Part shown: piece by piece, positions 47,436 to 57,140 of the stretch
How the letters are laid out: every line of letters starts with the position of its first letter
Position numbering within the stretch: position 1 is the stretch's first letter
NCBI GenBank assembly: GCA_021780315.1
Contig: JAJXYY010000023.1
Coordinates: 1-64,000, forward strand
From: Acidobacteriota bacterium
GTDB lineage: Bacteria; Acidobacteriota; Terriglobia; Terriglobales; Acidobacteriaceae
Length of the DNA: 64,000 nucleotides
Reading direction: 5' to 3'
The notes under the pieces: model-generated
What the model was told of the DNA's origin: nothing
What the model saw: only the letters and a program-made list of their open reading frames with translations
Databases searched by the model: none
Made by a program: the position numbers and the translations under genes

Positions 47436-48674
47436 ATGAATACTGAACGTAGTTTGACGTCGGAGGGTCTGCCGCAGGGTTTTGTGTGGGGCGCGGTGGC
47501 AGCGGGGATCAAGGCAAGCGGGAAGCTGGATGTTGCGGTGGCAGTGGCTCCTAAAGGCGCCCAGGCAGCGGCGATGTTTACGAGCAACACGGTGGTGGCT
47601 GCACCGGTGACGGTGGGGCGGCGGTACATGCAGTCGACCGGCGGGCGAGTGAGTGCGGTGCTGGTGAATGCGGGCAACGCGAACTGTGCGACGGGGCAGG
47701 CCGGGATTGATGCTTGCGTGCATACGTGCGCAGTGGCGGCGGAGACGTTTGGGTGCATTTTTGATGAGGTGTTCCCTTCCTCGACCGGGATTATTGGGGT
47801 GCCGTTCCCGACGGAGAAGCTGGTTGCGGCGCTGCCGGCGGTGAAGGCTTCGCTGGGAAACAGTGCGGAGCATGCGGAGTTGTTCGCGCGGGCCATTATG
47901 ACCACGGATACGCGGATGAAGGTGGCGCGGGCGGTGGTGGAGGTGGATGGGGTTGCGGTGCGGATCTTTGGCACGGCAAAGGGTGCGGGGATGATTGCGC
48001 CGCAGTTGGGTGCTCCGGTGGGGCCGCCGCACGCGACGATGCTGGGGTATGTGTTTACCGACCTGATGGCGGGCGCGGAGGAGTTGCGCGGGCTTCTGGG
48101 ACCGGCGGTAGAGGGTAGCTTCAATTCGATCTCGATTGACGGCGATACCTCCACGAACGATACGGTGCTGCTGCTGGCGAGCGGGGCGAGCGGGGTGAAG
48201 CTGAATGAGCGGGTGCGGGAGACGTTTGTGCATGCGCTGGCGCTGGTGTGCGGATCGCTGGCCCACCAGATAGTGGCCGATGGCGAAGGGGTTGGGCATG
48301 TGGTGACGCTGGAGATAACGGGTGCGGCGACAGAGGCGGAGGCGAAGCAGGTGGCGCGTACGATTGCACACTCTCCCCTGTGCAAGACGGCGTGGAGCAG
48401 CGCGGATCCGAACTGGGGGCGATTGTTGGCGGCGGCGGGCCGGAGCGGCGTGGCGATCGATGCCGAGCGGGTGACGGTGCGGATTGGCGGTCTGCCGGTG
48501 TTTGAAGGCGGGATGCGGGCAAAGGACTTTGACGAGGCGGCGACCCATGCTGCGATGCTGGAGCGGGAGTATGTGATTGCTATCGACCTGGGCATGGGGA
48601 CGGCGGAGAGCCATTTTGTGACGTGCGATCTGACGGAGGAGTATGTACGGATCAATGCGGACTACTCGACGTAA
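47436..48674 (+). CDS. argJ: Bifunctional glutamate N-acetyltransferase/amino-acid acetyltransferase ArgJ
   Basis: A 412-residue ornithine acetyltransferase that self-cleaves before a threonine nucleophile. KGAGMIAP is recognisable, but the Thr of HATMLGYVFTD is reached only after a short extra loop (QLGAPVGPP) compared with the common GMIAPNMATM arrangement. The C-terminal segment SADPNWGRLLAA is conserved. It recycles the acetyl group in arginine biosynthesis. The start is ATG 47436. It is divergent from araD with 94 bases between them; no other arg gene is present. Confidence 0.92.
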   Translation: MNTERSLTSEGLPQGFVWGAVAAGIKASGKLDVAVAVAPKGAQAAAMFTSNTVVAAPVTVGRRYMQSTGGRVSAVLVNAGNANCATGQAGIDACVHTCAVAAETFGCIFDEVFPSSTGIIGVPFPTEKLVAALPAVKASLGNSAEHAELFARAIMTTDTRMKVARAVVEVDGVAVRIFGTAKGAGMIAPQLGAPVGPPHATMLGYVFTDLMAGAEELRGLLGPAVEGSFNSISIDGDTSTNDTVLLLASGASGVKLNERVRETFVHALALVCGSLAHQIVADGEGVGHVVTLEITGAATEAEAKQVARTIAHSPLCKTAWSSADPNWGRLLAAAGRSGVAIDAERVTVRIGGLPVFEGGMRAKDFDEAATHAAMLEREYVIAIDLGMGTAESHFVTCDLTEEYVRINADYST

Positions 48675-48824
48675 GGGTCAGAGCAGAAGGGGCGTGGCGA
48701 CAGTGTTTTGGGTGGGGAGATGACGTTTACCGCGAAGGCGATTATCTTTAGAGACGACATCAAGGACGAGGAAACGGGTTCGAGCGATGTGATGGTCGCG
48801 CGGATGGAGATATAAGGGACACTT

Positions 48825-51503
48825 ATGACGACGAAACTGGAAGCAGCGGCAGGACAGGATTTTCTGGAAGAAGTATCGGAGTGGATTGAAGCGTTTGACG
48901 ATGTGGTGGCGTCGGACTGGGAGCATGGAACGGAGTTGTTGGGGGCGCTGCGGCAGCGTGCGCGGGAGGCCGGTGTGCCTACGCCAAGCGAGGTGACGAC
49001 TCCGTATCAGAACACGATTCCGAAGCATGATGAGGTGGCGTATCCGGGGGATCGTAATCTGGAGCGGCGGGTGGAAGCGCTGATCCGCTGGAACGCGATG
49101 GCGATGGTGCATGGCCAGAACAAGAAAGACGCTGGAATTGGTGGACATATTTCGACGTACTCTTCGCTGGCGACGCTGCTGGAGGTGGGCTTCAACCACT
49201 TCTTCCGTGCGAAGTATGGGGAAGAGCCGGGCGATTTTATTTACTTTCAGGGACATGCTTCGCCGGGAGTGTATGCGCGGGCTTATCTGGAAGGTCGTTT
49301 CGATGATGATCGCCTGAAGAACTTCCGGCATGAGTTGCGGGAGACGCCGGGATTGAGTTCGTATCCTCATCCTTGGCTGATGCCGGATTTCTGGAATTTT
49401 CCGACAGTATCGATGGGGATTGGGCCGCTGAATGCGATCTACCAGGCTCGGTTTATGCGGTATCTGGAGCACCGTGGGCTGATTCCGGTGACGGAGCGGA
49501 AGGTGTGGGCATTTATTGGCGACGGCGAGACGGATGAGGTGGATACGCTGGGCGCGATCTCTCTGGGTGCGCGGGAGAAGCTGGATAATTTGATCTTTGT
49601 GGTGAATTGCAATCTGCAGCGGCTGGATGGGCCGGTGCGGGGGAACAAGCGGATTATCGATGAACTGGAGGGTGTGTTTCGGGGTGCGGGCTGGAATGTG
49701 ATCAAGGTGATCTGGGGCTCAGACTGGGATGCGCTGTTTGAGCGAGACCATACGGGACTGCTGCTTCGGCGGATGGAAGAGTGTGTGGATGGGGACTTCC
49801 AGACGTTCAAGGCTAAGGATGGAGCGTACCTGCGGCAGCACTTCTTTGGGAAGTATCCGGAGTTGCTGGAGCTGGTGAAGGACATGACGGACGACCAGTT
49901 GGCACATCTGCACCGGGGCGGACATGATCCGGCGAAGGTGTACAACGCGTACAAGCGTGCGATGGAGCACAAGGGCGGGCCGACCGTGATTTTGGCCAAG
50001 ACGGTGAAGGGCTACGGGCTGGGCACGGCGCAGGCGCGGAATGCGACTCACTCGGAGAAGAAGCTGACGGATGAAGGGCTGCTGGAGTTTGTGAAGCGGT
50101 TCGATATTCCGGTACCGGACCAGGCGGCGAAGGATGGTGTCCCGTATCGTCCGGCGCAGGACTCGCCGGAGATTGTGTACATGCAGGAGCGGAGGCGGCA
50201 GTTGGGTGGGTATATGCCGAAGCGGCAGGTGCCGGAGCCGAGCGTGGTGGCTCCGGAGCTGAGTGCGTTTGCGGAGTGGACGGCTGGATCGAATGGGCGG
50301 TCGGTGTCGACGACGCTGGGATTTGTGAGCATCCTGCGGCATTTGCTGAAGGATGCGAAGATCGGCAAGCTGATTGTGCCGATTGTTCCGGATGAGGGAC
50401 GTACGTTCGGGATGGAGTCTGCGATTCGGCAGGTAGGAATCTACGCTCCGGAGGGCCAGCGGTACACGCCGCACGATGCGGACATGCTGCTGTATTACCG
50501 CGAGGCGAAAGACGGGCAGATACTGGAAGAAGGGATTACCGAGGCTGGGTCGATGGCTTCGTTTACAGCGGCGGGCACGGCGTATGCGACGTACAAGGTT
50601 CCGGCGATTCCCTTCTATATGTATTACTCGATGTTCGGGTTCCAGCGGATTGGAGATATGGCCTGGGCGTTTGCGGACTCTCGCGGCAAGGGCTTCCTGA
50701 TGGGCGGCACGGCTGGGCGGACGACGATGCTGGGCGAAGGGCTGCAGCATCAGGATGGGCACAGCATTGTGCTTTCGAGCACGGTGCCGACGTGTGTGAC
50801 GTACGATCCTGCGTTTGTGTATGAGCTGGCGGTAGTGGTGCAGGATGGAATCCGGCGGATGTATGAGAAGGGTGAAGACCTTTTTTACTACATCACGATG
50901 TACAACGAAGACTATGCGATGCCAGCGATGCCGGAGGGTTGCGCTGAGGGGATACTGCGGGGCATTTACAAGCTGAAGCCTGCGACTGGCGGCGAGGCGG
51001 TGGCGCAACTGTTTGGGAGTGGTCCGATCCTGAACGAGGTGTTGCGCGCGCAGGGGATGCTGGCAGAGAAGTATGGAGTGCACGCGGACGTGTGGAGCGT
51101 GACGAGCTACACGGAGCTGCGGCGGGATGCGCTGGCGGTGGAGCGTTGGAACCGGCTGCATCCGGCAGAGAAGGAGCGGCAGAACTATCTGCAGACGGCG
51201 CTGGAAGGGACGCAGGGGCCGATTATTGCGGCGAGCGACTATATGAAGGTGCTGCCGGATTCATTGGCTCCGTGGCTGAATGCGGGGCCGACGGCGCGAC
51301 TGGTGACGCTGGGTACGGATGGCTTTGGACGCAGCGACAATCGGGAGCATTTGCGGCAACACTTTGAGGTGAACGCAGAGTCGATTGTGGGTGCGACGCT
51401 GTCGAAGCTGGCACGCGAGGGCAAGTTCAAGCCGAAGGCGGCGCAGAAGGCGTTGGCAGAGCTGGGACTGAAGGTCGATGGAGTCGATCCGGCGCGGGCG
51501 TAA
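48825..51503 (+). CDS. aceE: Pyruvate dehydrogenase E1 component, homodimeric type
   Basis: An 892-residue AceE. The thiamine-diphosphate motif is GDGETDEVDTLGAISLGARE with NLIFVVNCNLQRLDGPVRGN, and the E1 histidine region is in GHASPGVYARAYLEGR. It decarboxylates pyruvate and acetylates the E2 lipoyl group. It starts at ATG 48825 with AAGGGA upstream. No E2 or E3 gene follows; instead a degenerate E1-alpha-like gene lies 77 bases downstream, with a hydrophilic spacer region between them. Confidence 0.95.
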   Translation: MTTKLEAAAGQDFLEEVSEWIEAFDDVVASDWEHGTELLGALRQRAREAGVPTPSEVTTPYQNTIPKHDEVAYPGDRNLERRVEALIRWNAMAMVHGQNKKDAGIGGHISTYSSLATLLEVGFNHFFRAKYGEEPGDFIYFQGHASPGVYARAYLEGRFDDDRLKNFRHELRETPGLSSYPHPWLMPDFWNFPTVSMGIGPLNAIYQARFMRYLEHRGLIPVTERKVWAFIGDGETDEVDTLGAISLGAREKLDNLIFVVNCNLQRLDGPVRGNKRIIDELEGVFRGAGWNVIKVIWGSDWDALFERDHTGLLLRRMEECVDGDFQTFKAKDGAYLRQHFFGKYPELLELVKDMTDDQLAHLHRGGHDPAKVYNAYKRAMEHKGGPTVILAKTVKGYGLGTAQARNATHSEKKLTDEGLLEFVKRFDIPVPDQAAKDGVPYRPAQDSPEIVYMQERRRQLGGYMPKRQVPEPSVVAPELSAFAEWTAGSNGRSVSTTLGFVSILRHLLKDAKIGKLIVPIVPDEGRTFGMESAIRQVGIYAPEGQRYTPHDADMLLYYREAKDGQILEEGITEAGSMASFTAAGTAYATYKVPAIPFYMYYSMFGFQRIGDMAWAFADSRGKGFLMGGTAGRTTMLGEGLQHQDGHSIVLSSTVPTCVTYDPAFVYELAVVVQDGIRRMYEKGEDLFYYITMYNEDYAMPAMPEGCAEGILRGIYKLKPATGGEAVAQLFGSGPILNEVLRAQGMLAEKYGVHADVWSVTSYTELRRDALAVERWNRLHPAEKERQNYLQTALEGTQGPIIAASDYMKVLPDSLAPWLNAGPTARLVTLGTDGFGRSDNREHLRQHFEVNAESIVGATLSKLAREGKFKPKAAQKALAELGLKVDGVDPARA

Positions 51504-51580
51504 GGAACGGCTGTACCTAACCGGCATGAAGTTGACGCGACGATGAAGGCACTGTGGTTTGGTGGCAACGAGGGTTCCTG

Positions 51581-52516
51581 ATGGAACCCTCGCAGTTTGT
51601 GAGGGTGAGGAGCGGGTCTGCAATGGGTGCAAAGCGAACTGACGAGGCGACGAAGCAGGGTGGATTGTTGGCGGGAGAGAACCCGTTAGTTCCGAACAAG
51701 GTGATGCTGGCGATGTATGGGAAAATGCTGGAGTTGCGGCTGCTGGATGAGCAGGTGCAGCGGTTGCAGGGTGGGATGAAGAAGAAGACCGGCGTGCGGC
51801 TGGAGTCTACGCAGGGACAGGAGGCTTGCCGTGTCGGGCTGTTGCAGGGACTGGAGGTGGGGGATCTGGTGCTGGATGCGCAGGCGGGTGTGGCGACGGA
51901 GTATCTGCTGGGGACGAAGCTGGGGACCGTGCTGAAGGACGCGGAGGGGATGATTGTGGGGACGCGGCAGGCGGATGCGGTTCGGGCGGCCGGGGCTTTG
52001 CCATATGTGGCGGATGGCGAGGTGAGGCTAAGCATGGGGTTGGGCGCTTCCCTGCAGCTGAAGACGACGAAGCAGAGGCAGGCGGTGGTGGTGCTGGTTA
52101 AGCGGCATGAGGTAGCGAAGGGACCGTGGCGGCGAGTGCTGGAGGTTGCGGGACGGCAGGAGCTACCGGTGATCTTTGTGGTGCTACCGGAGGCGGGGAA
52201 GGAGAAGCGCGGCGGCGGGGCGGAGTTGTGCGGGCTGGCACGGAAGTGCGGCGTTCCGGGGATTCCGGTGGACGCGAGCGATGCGATTGCATTGTACCGA
52301 GTGGCTCAGGAGTCGCTGGGCAGGATACGGATGGATGGCGGGCCGGTGCTGGTGGAAGGGATTGGGTATGCGCTGGAAGGCGAACGCAAGCCGGTGCAGC
52401 GCGATGCGGTGCTGCAGATGGGACAGTATTTGCTGGCGCGGAAGGTGTGTACCGAGGCTTGGATGGCGGCGGCGCTGCGACGATTTGCAGGGCGGTTGGC
52501 ACGGGGTGGGCGTTAG
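51581..52516 (+). CDS. Degenerate E1-alpha-like (2-oxo acid dehydrogenase) protein lacking the thiamine site
   Basis: About 311 residues (ATG 51581; 51623 also possible). The N-terminal half resembles pyruvate/branched-chain E1-alpha subunits: YGKMLELRLLDEQVQRLQGG and LESTQGQEACRVGLLQGL. Where E1-alpha has G-D-G-x-x-x-x-G-x-x-x-E-A-L-N before LPVIFVV, this protein reads VKRHEVAKGPWRRVLEVAG, so the Mg/thiamine-binding residues are lost. It is unlikely to be a normal E1. It may be a structural or regulatory companion of AceE, or a gene in decay, though the frame is intact. Confidence 0.7.
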   Translation: MEPSQFVRVRSGSAMGAKRTDEATKQGGLLAGENPLVPNKVMLAMYGKMLELRLLDEQVQRLQGGMKKKTGVRLESTQGQEACRVGLLQGLEVGDLVLDAQAGVATEYLLGTKLGTVLKDAEGMIVGTRQADAVRAAGALPYVADGEVRLSMGLGASLQLKTTKQRQAVVVLVKRHEVAKGPWRRVLEVAGRQELPVIFVVLPEAGKEKRGGGAELCGLARKCGVPGIPVDASDAIALYRVAQESLGRIRMDGGPVLVEGIGYALEGERKPVQRDAVLQMGQYLLARKVCTEAWMAAALRRFAGRLARGGR

Positions 52517-52581
52517 TACGGCGGAGTGCCCGGGGTGGAGCGGTTTAGACTAGTAGGGAGAGTGTAGACCCCTGGGTTGAG

Positions 52582-54519
52582 GTGCTAGTGCGTACCAGAA
52601 TGATGCTGAGCTTGGCGGTGTTGGGATGCGTGGTATGGGTGCCGGGGTACGCACAAAGCACACCTGCCACGGCATCTCCACAGACGGAAGCACCAGTGCC
52701 TGCGGGGGTGGTGCCATCGTTGCCTGCGTACGATCCGGCGGAAAAGCATAGCAGGCATGTGCCAGTTGCACCTGCTGCGGCGCAGGTACCGGCGGTGGCT
52801 ACGCCGAAGCCTGCGCCACAACCTACGGTGACGACTGCTCCTGCGACGCCACAGCAGCCTTACACTGCATATCCGCAGTATGGGCCTGGGGATATGCCGC
52901 CACCGGACCATCTGGGTTCGGCGTATATCCCGGTCGATAACTGGGTGTATCCGGCGATGACGCGGCTGTACTCGCTGGGGTATGTGGACACGATGTTTCT
53001 GGGGATGCGGCCGTGGACGCGGCGGAGTGTGCTGCATCTGCTGCAGGAGTCGCAGGATGCGATTTTGCGGGATGACAATGCGGAGGCGCAGGAGATTCTG
53101 GCGGTGGTGCTGAAGGAGTTGGAGACGGAGGTTCCTAGCGGAGATGTTCCGCGGGGAACGGTGTATGGGTTGTTCAGCGGATATACGCGTCTGATGGAGG
53201 TTGGCGGGACGACGCTGCGCGACAGCTACCATGTGGGGCAGACGCTGGTGAACGATTACGGGCGACCGTATCAGAGTGGGTTCAACAGCCTGGTGGGATT
53301 TTCGACGTTGAATGAGATGGGACGGTTCTCGCTGCATGTGCGGGGCGAGTATCAACATGCTCCGGCGGGGGAGGGGTATACGCTGGCGCAGGCGAGCCAA
53401 CTGTCGCTGGTGGATGCCATTACCTACGCGCCACCGAATGCGCCGCAGACGACGATTCCGGAGGGGAGCATTGCGGCGCAGAATCCTTTTCGGCTGGTGG
53501 AGGCGACGCTGTCGTTTCATGTGCTGGGGCATGAGATTTCCGGGGGCAAATCGGATGCGTGGCTGGGGCCTGCGGCGGGGGGGTCGATGGCGTGGTCGAA
53601 CAATGCAGAGAATATTTATTCGTTCCGGATCAACAGGGTGGAGCCGTTGCGGATTCCGCTGGTTTCGCGGGTACTGGGGCCAATGCGCTATGACTTTTTC
53701 TATGGAAGTCTGAAGGGACATAGCTATCCGAACCATCCGTGGGTGCATGCGGAGGGCTTCGCATTTCAGCCGACGCATAACCTGACGTTTGGATTTGAGC
53801 GGACGTTGATCTTTGGTGGGGCCGGGCATGAGCCGGTGACACTACATACGTTTCTGAACGGATTTTTCAGCATCAACGATACGACGCAGACGGAAAAGTA
53901 CTCTCGGAACGATCCGGGGGCGCGGTTCAGTAACTTCAACCTGTCGTACCGTCTGCCGTTTGTGCGGAATTACCTGACGTTTTATATGGATTCGACCACG
54001 CATGACGATGTGACGCCGATCAGCGCGCCGCGGCGGTCTCCGTTCCGTACGGGCTTGTATCTGTCGCAGTTTCCGAGGCTGCCGAAGCTGGATATGCGGG
54101 TGGAAGCGGTGTCGACGGACTGCTCGACGCATATCTGCTCGAACGGAAGCGCGAACTACATTGAGACGATTCAGCGGCAGGGGTATACGAACAAGGGGAT
54201 TATTTTTGGCGATTGGATTGGACGCGAGGCGAAGGGTGGACAGGCGTGGCTGACGTATCACCTATCGGGGAAGGAGTGGGTGGAGTTGGCGTATTTGACC
54301 AAGAAGACGCCGTGGGATTTTATTGCCGGTGGGACTACGCAGAACCAGTTCAAGGTATCGGTAGTGAAGCGTTTGGGGCCGGATATTGAGTTGAACGGGT
54401 GGCTTCAGTACGAACGCTGGAAGGCCCCGTTCTACAAGCCGGGATTGCAGAGCGATACGGTGGGGGCGTTTCAGGTGACGTGGTATCCGCAGTTGCATAC
54501 GAGTCCTGCGCAAAGGTAG
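52582..54519 (+). CDS. Wzi-like outer-membrane capsule assembly protein
   Basis: A 645-residue protein with a signal peptide (SLAVLGCVVWVPGYAQ) and a Pro/Ala/Thr-rich linker to about residue 105. An alpha-helical cap follows (WVYPAMTRLYSLGYVDTMF, RRSVLHLLQESQDAI), then a beta-barrel region. HEISGGKSDAWLGPAAGGSM, LTFGFERTLIFGGAGHEPVT and alternating aromatic strands to the end are typical of capsule assembly Wzi proteins. Wzi binds exported polysaccharide at the cell surface. The start is a GTG; ATG 52600 is possible. It opens the polysaccharide cluster. Confidence 0.8.
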   Translation: MLVRTRMMLSLAVLGCVVWVPGYAQSTPATASPQTEAPVPAGVVPSLPAYDPAEKHSRHVPVAPAAAQVPAVATPKPAPQPTVTTAPATPQQPYTAYPQYGPGDMPPPDHLGSAYIPVDNWVYPAMTRLYSLGYVDTMFLGMRPWTRRSVLHLLQESQDAILRDDNAEAQEILAVVLKELETEVPSGDVPRGTVYGLFSGYTRLMEVGGTTLRDSYHVGQTLVNDYGRPYQSGFNSLVGFSTLNEMGRFSLHVRGEYQHAPAGEGYTLAQASQLSLVDAITYAPPNAPQTTIPEGSIAAQNPFRLVEATLSFHVLGHEISGGKSDAWLGPAAGGSMAWSNNAENIYSFRINRVEPLRIPLVSRVLGPMRYDFFYGSLKGHSYPNHPWVHAEGFAFQPTHNLTFGFERTLIFGGAGHEPVTLHTFLNGFFSINDTTQTEKYSRNDPGARFSNFNLSYRLPFVRNYLTFYMDSTTHDDVTPISAPRRSPFRTGLYLSQFPRLPKLDMRVEAVSTDCSTHICSNGSANYIETIQRQGYTNKGIIFGDWIGREAKGGQAWLTYHLSGKEWVELAYLTKKTPWDFIAGGTTQNQFKVSVVKRLGPDIELNGWLQYERWKAPFYKPGLQSDTVGAFQVTWYPQLHTSPAQR

Positions 54520-54531
54520 GTGGTGGCTGCC

Positions 54532-55476
54532 TCAGGGTCTGGCGACGAGCGATTGGAAGTAATCGAGCGAGAGTTCGAGGCCCTGGCGGAGGTTGATTCG
54601 GGGTTCCCAGGCGAGTAGATTTCTGGCTTTGGTTATGTCGGGGCGGCGGCGGGTGGGGTCGTCGGTGGGCAGGGTCTGGAAGCAGATACCTGCGGTGGTG
54701 CCGGTGAGGTCTATGATTTCGCGGGCACACTCGAGGATGGTCCACTCGACGGGATTGCCGATGTTGACGGGGAGATGTTCGTTGGAACGGGCCAGGCGCA
54801 GGATGCCTTCGATGAGGTCGGAGACGTAGCAGAAGCTGCGGGTCTGGGAGCCATCACCGTAGATGGTGAGGGGTTCTCCTGCGAGGGCCTGCATGATGAG
54901 GTTGGAGATAACGCGTCCGTCGTGGGGCTGAAGGCGCGGACCGTAAGTATTGAAGATGCGGACGAGGTGGGTATCGACTCCGTAGTAGCGGTGGTAAGCC
55001 ATGACTGCGGCCTCGGAGAAGCGCTTGGCCTCGTCGTAGACGGAACGGGGGCCGATGGCGTTGACGTGGCCCCAGTAGGTCTCGACCTGGGGATGGACTT
55101 CGGGATCTCCGTAGCACTCCGAAGTGGAGGCGTGGAGAAAGCCGGCAGCGTACTTGCGGGCCAGGTTGAGGGTATTGATGGTTCCGGCGGAGCCTACCAT
55201 GAGGGTTTCTACGCCGAGGCGGGCGTAGTCTGCGGGGCTGGCGGGGGAGGCGAAGTTGAAGATGTAATCGAGGTGTCCGGGGTCGAAGGGGATGCAGATG
55301 TCCTGCTCGATGAGGGTGAACCGCGGCTCGTTGGCGAGGTGGTCGAGATTGGAGAGATGGCCGGTCGAGAGGTTGTCCATGCCAATGACGGAGTGACCCT
55401 GGGCGAGGAGTGCATCGCAGAGATGTGAGCCCAGGAAGCCTGCGGCCCCAGTCACCAGCGTACGTTGCGACAGCAT
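54532..55476 (-). CDS. UDP-glucuronate decarboxylase (UDP-xylose synthase), SDR family
   Basis: A 314-residue extended short-chain dehydrogenase. The NAD motif is [17 protein letters not shown], the catalytic Tyr-Lys pair is [11 protein letters not shown], and [10 protein letters not shown] plus [15 protein letters not shown] are diagnostic of UDP-xylose synthases. It turns UDP-glucuronate into UDP-xylose. It lies downstream of the UDP-glucose dehydrogenase gene on the same strand (140-base gap), consistent with a two-step pathway, and is convergent with the Wzi-like gene. Confidence 0.9.
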   Translation of the reverse strand: MLSQRTLVTGAAGFLGSHLCDALLAQGHSVIGMDNLSTGHLSNLDHLANEPRFTLIEQDICIPFDPGHLDYIFNFASPASPADYARLGVETLMVGSAGTINTLNLARKYAAGFLHASTSECYGDPEVHPQVETYWGHVNAIGPRSVYDEAKRFSEAAVMAYHRYYGVDTHLVRIFNTYGPRLQPHDGRVISNLIMQALAGEPLTIYGDGSQTRSFCYVSDLIEGILRLARSNEHLPVNIGNPVEWTILECAREIIDLTGTTAGICFQTLPTDDPTRRRPDITKARNLLAWEPRINLRQGLELSLDYFQSLVARP

Positions 55477-55617
55477 AGATACCTTTCAGAAGCGAAGAGA
55501 GTCGAAGCACCAATTTGATAGTTCGGCGGTGCAGCTAACGGATAGTAAATCAGATAACGCTTGGTGACGCTATCCGGGAGAAGGAGGGCTTGGGAGTGAG
55601 GCGAAGCACGGCGGCAG

Positions 55618-57036
55618 CTATAAAACCGAGTTGGCGTGGGGCTTGGGCTTGGTGGCTGGGTAGGCTGGGGAGCGTCCGATGCTGAAGTAAGTAAAGCCTT
55701 GCTGGGTCATGGTTTCGGGGTCGAAGAGGTTGCGACCATCGATGACGATGGGGTAGCGTAACGACTGTTTGAGTCGGGGAAGATCGAGGGTGGCGAATTC
55801 GCGCCAGTCGGTGAGGATGAGCAAGGCGTCTGCTGCGTCTGCAGCAGCGTAGGAGTCTGCGGCATAGGTGAGATTGGGCGTGGCAGGTATGGCGGCTGCT
55901 GCTCGGGACATGGCGGCGGGATCGTAAGCGACGATAGTGCATCCCTCGGCGAGGAGCATGTGAATGAGATCGATGGCAGGTGACTCGCGGATATCGTCGG
56001 TCTCACCTTTGAAGGCGAGACCGAGGACACCGATACGTTTGCCCCGAAGGGTCCAGAGGGCCGAGCGGACTTTATTGAGGAAGCGTTTTTTCTGTTGGAG
56101 ATTGATCTTTTCGACCTCGGAGAGGATGCCGAAGTCTGTCCCGAGTTGGTGAGCGACGGCACGGAAGGCGGCGACGTCCTTGGGGAAGCAGGAGCCTCCG
56201 TATCCGATGCCGGGGCGGAGGAAGCGTGGGCCGATTCGGCTGTCGAGGCCGATACCGCGGGCGACCTGTTCTACGTTTGCCTCTGCGGCCTCACAGAGAT
56301 TTGAGACGGCGTTTATGAAGGATATCTTCATGGCAAGGAAGGCATTGGAAGCATGCTTGATGATCTCCGCGCTTTTGGTGGAAGTGAGGAGCAGCGGGGG
56401 AGTCTGGGCTGCGGAACAGGGACCAACGATTGCTGTGGGTTGCTGGTAGTAGAGGCCAGAGGTGAGTGGGGCGTAGATGCGGCTGAGAAGATCGGCGGCT
56501 CGAGGGTGATCCGCGCCGATGACGATACGGTCGGGGTGGAGGAAGTCGGTGACAGCGGAGCCTTCGCGAAGGAATTCGGGGTTGGAGACGACGTCGAAGA
56601 GGAGGTGGTCGACACCGTTGCGCTCGATGGCACGGCGAATCCACTCGTTGGTGTAGACGGGGACGGTACTTTTTTCGACGATGACTTTGTAGGAGGTGAG
56701 GGAGCGGGCGATTTCGCAGGCTACGGCTTCGACGTAGGAGAGGTCGGCGTCACCGTTTTCACTTTGGGGGGTTCCTACGGCGATGAAGATGGCCTGGGCG
56801 GCGAGGGTAGCGTGGGCGAGATTGGTGGTGAAGCGGATGTTGGTGTTGCGGTGGCGGGCGAGCAGGTCGTTGAGGTAAAGCTCGTGGATCTGCGGGTCTC
56901 CGGCCTGGAGGGCGGCGACTTTGGACTCGTCGTTATCGACGCAGACGACTTGGTGGCCCATTTCCGCGAAGCAGACGGCGGCGACCAGGCCTACGTATCC
57001 GGAGCCGATGACGGCGATCTGAATGGCATCTGACAT
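55618..57036 (-). CDS. ugd: UDP-glucose 6-dehydrogenase
   Basis: A 472-residue UDP-sugar dehydrogenase from ATG 57036 (family N-terminus IAVIGSGYVGLVAAVCFAEM). The catalytic cysteine is in GIGYGGSCFPKD, the substrate lysine region is KHASNAFLAMKISFINA, and VLGLAFKGETDDIRESPA marks the C-terminal domain. It oxidises UDP-glucose to UDP-glucuronate, the substrate of the neighbouring decarboxylase. It diverges from the tyrosine autokinase gene with 104 bases between the starts. Confidence 0.95.
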   Translation of the reverse strand: MSDAIQIAVIGSGYVGLVAAVCFAEMGHQVVCVDNDESKVAALQAGDPQIHELYLNDLLARHRNTNIRFTTNLAHATLAAQAIFIAVGTPQSENGDADLSYVEAVACEIARSLTSYKVIVEKSTVPVYTNEWIRRAIERNGVDHLLFDVVSNPEFLREGSAVTDFLHPDRIVIGADHPRAADLLSRIYAPLTSGLYYQQPTAIVGPCSAAQTPPLLLTSTKSAEIIKHASNAFLAMKISFINAVSNLCEAAEANVEQVARGIGLDSRIGPRFLRPGIGYGGSCFPKDVAAFRAVAHQLGTDFGILSEVEKINLQQKKRFLNKVRSALWTLRGKRIGVLGLAFKGETDDIRESPAIDLIHMLLAEGCTIVAYDPAAMSRAAAAIPATPNLTYAADSYAAADAADALLILTDWREFATLDLPRLKQSLRYPIVIDGRNLFDPETMTQQGFTYFSIGRSPAYPATKPKPHANSVL

Positions 57037-57140
57037 GCGGCTGGGGAGTCCTTTAGCTGGAGCTATGATAGCCGAGTTTTGTAAACGGACGAGGATCCAA
57101 CGGCTGGCGGATTGAAGATAGGATCCGGGATGTTGCCCGG

